From Pirellulaceae bacterium (lineage in GTDB: Bacteria; Planctomycetota; Planctomycetia; Pirellulales; Pirellulaceae), in assembly GCA_020846515.1 (NCBI GenBank), contig JADLDX010000994.1, positions 1 to 26,266 on the forward strand: 26,266 nucleotides of DNA, read 5' to 3'. Under the pieces are notes generated by a model, which saw only the letters and a list, made by a program, of their open reading frames with translations, did no database searches and was not told the DNA's origin. Made by a program: the position numbers and the translations under genes. Each line of letters begins with the position of its first letter. Within the stretch, counting starts at the first letter, position 1. Below are positions 23,046 through 26,266 of this stretch, in pieces.

Positions 23046-24914
23046 CTACTCGACGGTGACGCTCTTGGCCAGGTTGCGTGGTTTGTCGACATCGCATCCG
23101 CGCAGCGTCGCGATCTCGTAGGCCAGTAACTGCATCGGGATCGCTGTGACGATCGGCTGCAGGAACTCTTCGGTAGCCGGTACCGAAATCACTTCATCGG
23201 CCAGTCTGGCGACTTGCGGGTCGTGATGGTCGACGATCGCAATCACCGGTCCACCACGCGCTTTGACTTCTTGCAAGTTACTAAGCACTTTGTCGTACAC
23301 AACTCCGCGCGGAATAATGAACACGGAAGGCGTGTGCTCGTCGACCAAGGCGATAGGACCATGCTTCATTTCCGCCGCCGGGTAACCTTCGGCATGGATG
23401 TAGCTGATCTCTTTCAGCTTCAGGGCCCCTTCCAGCGCGGATGGGAAGTTCGTGTTTCGGCCCAGGTACAGGAAGTTGGTGGCATCGGCGAAACGCGCGG
23501 CGACCGTGCGGACCTTATCGTGGCATTCCAATGTTCGTTCGATTAGTTCCGGCAGTTCTTCCAATCGGGCAATGATCCGTTGCCCGGCTTCGAAGCTCAA
23601 GCCGCGCAGGCGACCAAAATGCAAAGCCAACAGGCTCAGGACGGTCAGCTGCGATGTGAAGGCCTTGGTAGAGGCGACGCCGATCTCCGGGCCCGCATGC
23701 AAGTAGATACCGCCATCGGCTTCCTGCGCAATGCTGCTGCCAATCACGTTGCAGATGGCCAGCGTGTGGTGGCCTTTGCGCTTCATCTCGCGCAGGGCTG
23801 CCAGCGTGTCGGCGGTTTCACCGCTTTGCGTGATACCGAAAATCAAAGTGTCGTGTTCAAGCGGTGGATTGCGATAGCGCAATTCGCTGGCATACTCCAC
23901 TTCCACCGGCAAACGCGCCAGTTCTTCAATGATGTATTCGCCGACCATGGCCGAATGCCAACTTGTACCGCAGCCGGTCAGCAGCAGGCGTCGCACACTG
24001 CGCAGTTGCTGTGGCGTCAGGTTCAAGCCGCCGAACTTGGCCGTGCCGTTGTCCTTGTCCAAGCGACCACGCAGAGCATTGCGAATCGATTCCGGTTGCT
24101 CGTAGATCTCTTTGAGCATGTAATGCGGAAAGCCGCCCAGGTCGACTTCTTGGGTCTGCGACGAGAGTTGTTGGACGTTGGGGCGGACCTTGCCTTCATC
24201 GCGATGGATAACCTGAATCGAATCTGCGCGCAGCACAGCCAATTGATGATCGGCCAGGTAAACAATGCGTTCCGTAAAGCCCACCAGTGGCGAAGTATCG
24301 CTGGCCAAGAAGTGCTCGCCACGTCCGACACCGATGACCAGTGGACTGCCCAGTCGCGCGGCAATGATCATGTCCGGGCGATCGCGGAAGACGATGGCCA
24401 GGCCATAGGTGCCGCGCAATTGTACGAGCGTTTGTTGTACGGCTTCGACATAGCGATCGACCGAGTCGGTCGTAGCATTGGGCGCAGCCGAGATATTCTT
24501 CAGGCACTCGGCCATCAAGTGCGCAATGACTTCGCTATCAGTGGCCGAATGAAACGTGTAACCCAAGGCCAACAGGCCTTGTTTGAGCGTTTCGTAGTTT
24601 TCAATCACGCCATTGTGGGTTAATGCCAGCACGCCATGGCCGCCGACATGCGGGTGGGCGTTTTCTTCGGTAGCCGGGCCGTGTGTGGCCCAGCGTGTGT
24701 GGCCAATGCCAGTGGTGGCCACTTGCGGCCGACGCGAGACTGCCTGGTCGAGTTGATCGACGCGACCGGCCACGCGCGTAATGCGGATGCCCTCGGGTGA
24801 ATTAATTGTGGCAATCCCGGCGCTATCGTAGCCGCGATATTCCAAGCGTCGCAAACCACCAACTAAAAATGGACTGGCTTGCTTACTGCCGATGTAACCG
24901 ACGATACCGCACAT
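23046..24914 (-). CDS. glmS: Glutamine--fructose-6-phosphate aminotransferase (isomerizing)
   Basis: This encodes 622 residues, ATG at 24914, close to the usual 600-610. MCGIVGYIG gives Cys2 as the N-terminal nucleophile of the class II glutamine amidotransferase domain (about 1-240); RWATHG and HNGVIENY are its glutamine-binding motifs. Two SIS domains follow, with LLTGCGTSWHSAMVGEYIIEEL, GITQSGETADTLAAL and SSIAQEADGGIYLHAGPEIGVASTKAFTSQ in the first, and GRNTNFPSALEGALKLKEISYIHAEGYPAAEMKHGPIALV in the second. DKPRNLAKSVTVE is the conserved C-terminus. The reaction makes glucosamine-6-phosphate for UDP-GlcNAc. No ribozyme-like leader was recognised upstream; no clear Shine-Dalgarno either. 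Confidence 0.98.
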   Translation of the reverse strand: MCGIVGYIGSKQASPFLVGGLRRLEYRGYDSAGIATINSPEGIRITRVAGRVDQLDQAVSRRPQVATTGIGHTRWATHGPATEENAHPHVGGHGVLALTHNGVIENYETLKQGLLALGYTFHSATDSEVIAHLMAECLKNISAAPNATTDSVDRYVEAVQQTLVQLRGTYGLAIVFRDRPDMIIAARLGSPLVIGVGRGEHFLASDTSPLVGFTERIVYLADHQLAVLRADSIQVIHRDEGKVRPNVQQLSSQTQEVDLGGFPHYMLKEIYEQPESIRNALRGRLDKDNGTAKFGGLNLTPQQLRSVRRLLLTGCGTSWHSAMVGEYIIEELARLPVEVEYASELRYRNPPLEHDTLIFGITQSGETADTLAALREMKRKGHHTLAICNVIGSSIAQEADGGIYLHAGPEIGVASTKAFTSQLTVLSLLALHFGRLRGLSFEAGQRIIARLEELPELIERTLECHDKVRTVAARFADATNFLYLGRNTNFPSALEGALKLKEISYIHAEGYPAAEMKHGPIALVDEHTPSVFIIPRGVVYDKVLSNLQEVKARGGPVIAIVDHHDPQVARLADEVISVPATEEFLQPIVTAIPMQLLAYEIATLRGCDVDKPRNLAKSVTVE

Positions 24915-25154
24915 GCCAAAGATTCCGATTCGAACGGGGGAGGAACTAGTATGGTTATCACCAACCTAGCTCGCAGAACGCACCCGCGCCGCCGCCATGC
25001 CTGAAGAAACCGTTAAGCCTGGAGAAAGAGGCCTTCGCTTGGGTGCCAGTTGCTGAAATCTTAGGCAGCCGCGATCAGGAAGGAAAGTTTCGAGAGAGAC
25101 TGCGGCATTGCAGTCGCGGGTAGAGTCCATCACGCAGGTGACGGCAAGCGGAGT

Positions 25155-25288
25155 CCACCGTCTGGCGACGGTGGCTACGGACAAAAGTCCACCCTACAAG
25201 TCAAGGCCACCGTCTGGCGACGGGTGGCTACGAGTCCACCGTCTGGCGACGGGTGGCTACAAGACCACCGTCTGGCGACGGTGGCTAC
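25155..25288. repeat. Four copies of a CCACCGTC hairpin repeat
   Basis: CCACCGTC, TGGC loop, GACGGTGG then CTAC occurs at 25155-25178 and 25265-25288; copies at 25207-25231 and 25236-25260 have one extra G (GACGGGTGG). All four have the same orientation; the last three are spaced 29 bases apart. Each can fold into an eight-base-pair stem. They fill the gap between the rpmJ stop and the glmS start region (24915-25301, otherwise without a gene), both genes being on the minus strand. Confidence 0.9.
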
Positions 25289-25301
25289 AGAGAAAGAACC
25301 A

Positions 25302-25454
25302 TTAGCGCTGGGTCTTACGGCTCTTGGCACCGCCTTGGCGGACCTTGTAGCGCGGATTGCTTTTGCAAATCACGTAAATACGACCGCGGCGACGGACGAC
25401 TTGGCAATCAGGGTGGCGAAACTTCAGAGCGCCGATCGACGATACAACTTTCAT
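25302..25454 (-). CDS. rpmJ: 50S ribosomal protein bL36, type B
   Basis: This encodes 50 residues, ATG at 25454, TAA at 25302-25304. [20 protein letters not shown] followed by [30 protein letters not shown] matches type B L36 (YkgO-like): the start MKVx[14 protein letters not shown] and ICKSNPR are typical. Only two Cys (17 and 30) remain, so the four-ligand zinc ribbon of type A is absent. It is a single gene, not in a ribosomal operon. AAGG about 12 bases upstream is a weak ribosome binding site. Confidence 0.95.
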   Translation of the reverse strand: MKVVSSIGALKFRHPDCQVVRRRGRIYVICKSNPRYKVRQGGAKSRKTQR

Positions 25455-25548
25455 GGCACTTTAGCCTTCAACTTAAGCAGTTTTCGGTTTTTGTTTTGTC
25501 AGTGAAAACGGTGCCCAAGTGTCTCCGACGGGCCTCCGGGAACTCCGG

Positions 25549-25576
25549 ATTTTAGGCAAGCGGGCAATTTACGCAA
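25549..25576 (-). promoter_or_regulatory. Candidate promoter of rpmJ
   Basis: On the minus strand TTGCGT and TAAAAT are separated by 16 bases, about 100 bases before the rpmJ start. The rest of the 25455-25778 gap (324 bases, between divergent rpmJ and helicase genes) holds no gene; TATTAT at 25680-25685 may serve the helicase. Confidence 0.3.
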
Positions 25577-25778
25577 CACCAGTTTGAGCAAAAGTCGATG
25601 GACAGTGGCCTGGAAGTGTTCATTTTACCACCCAACTGGAGTTCTTGACCCGATGCCTTACGTTTGACGGGCCGCTGGCATATTATCGCTGGGCTGTAGT
25701 TCCGGTTGGCTCGCCGCCGGCCCGCCGCCGCTCACCTCGTCGCCCATAGCGGCCGGACTCCACTCTCTGGGAACACGC

Positions 25779-26266
<488 letters not shown>

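Noticed and set aside
23580..24623. 347-residue open frame on the plus strand
   Set aside because: It is antisense to glmS, whose frame is fully conserved; the composition (Gln/Arg/Ala-rich) is typical of antisense GC-rich frames.
24915..25150. glmS ribozyme or riboswitch upstream of glmS
   Set aside because: No conserved core was recognised. A short GACTGC/GCAGTC hairpin is present but not diagnostic.
25155..25288. CRISPR-like array
   Set aside because: Spacers are 4 to 28 bases and irregular, the repeat is a hairpin of 20-25 bases, and no cas gene is near.

Overview
The window looks like a planctomycete chromosome, most probably Pirellulaceae (Rhodopirellula-like). This is inferred from three things: a Cna_B/SdrD-repeat surface protein with the planctomycete-style N-terminal motif (LEVLENRQVMAG), a cytosolic Ser/Thr kinase, and a very high load of short interspersed palindromic repeats. 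No rRNA, tRNA or CRISPR array was recognised.

Layout. 1-1517 (-): 5' part of a large calcium-loop-rich SdrD/Cna_B adhesin-like protein running off the window. 1920-3325 (-): two overlapping genes for single-pass membrane proteins that look like distant paralogues. 3490-4000: dense cluster of GGGGACACA / GCTAGCAAT repeats. 4053-5603 (-): MATE exporter, divergent from a D-2-hydroxyacid dehydrogenase (5632-6648 +), followed by a Ser/Thr kinase (6797-7945 +). 8008-14725 (-): compact six-gene glycan/glycolipid operon, transcribed as GT-C membrane glycosyltransferase, methyltransferase, GT2 polyprenyl-phosphate glycosyltransferase, NAD-dependent epimerase/dehydratase, DegT sugar aminotransferase, second methyltransferase. 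14976-15500 (-): stand-alone CinA C-terminal amidohydrolase. 15885-17123 (+): GT4 glycosyltransferase, convergent with a large RND/MMPL exporter (17161-20004 -). 20403-21366 (+): ribosomal proteins L13 and S9 (rplM-rpsI) with a terminator. 21450-22772: a gene-free, mosaic repeat island. 22772-24914 (-): glmS and a small downstream gene. 25302-25454 (-): bL36 (rpmJ, type B). 25779-26266 (+): start of a UvrD/PcrA-type helicase.

The glycan operon, the GT4 gene, glmS (UDP-GlcNAc precursor) and possibly the RND and MATE exporters suggest investment in the cell surface. The operon itself can be read as: make an amino sugar (epimerase plus DegT), load a sugar on a polyprenyl carrier (GT2), transfer it outside (GT-C), with methyl decoration. 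The substrate cannot be named from sequence.

The most unusual content is the non-coding repeat population. At least eight distinct families are present: GCTAGCAAT/GGGGACACA; a 26-bp TTAACAGTCAGCCGTAGGCG repeat; GGGCTAACGCCCA; AAATAGACCTGACCCC; GGGAGGCCGACGCTCC; a 132-bp element with 15-bp inverted termini; a 0.5-kb element with perfect 20-bp inverted termini; and CCACCGTC-TGGC-GACGGTGG hairpins. One element is visibly inserted in another repeat with a 10-bp flanking direct duplication. One family lies inside the exporter reading frame. No transposase gene is present, so these would have to be moved in trans.
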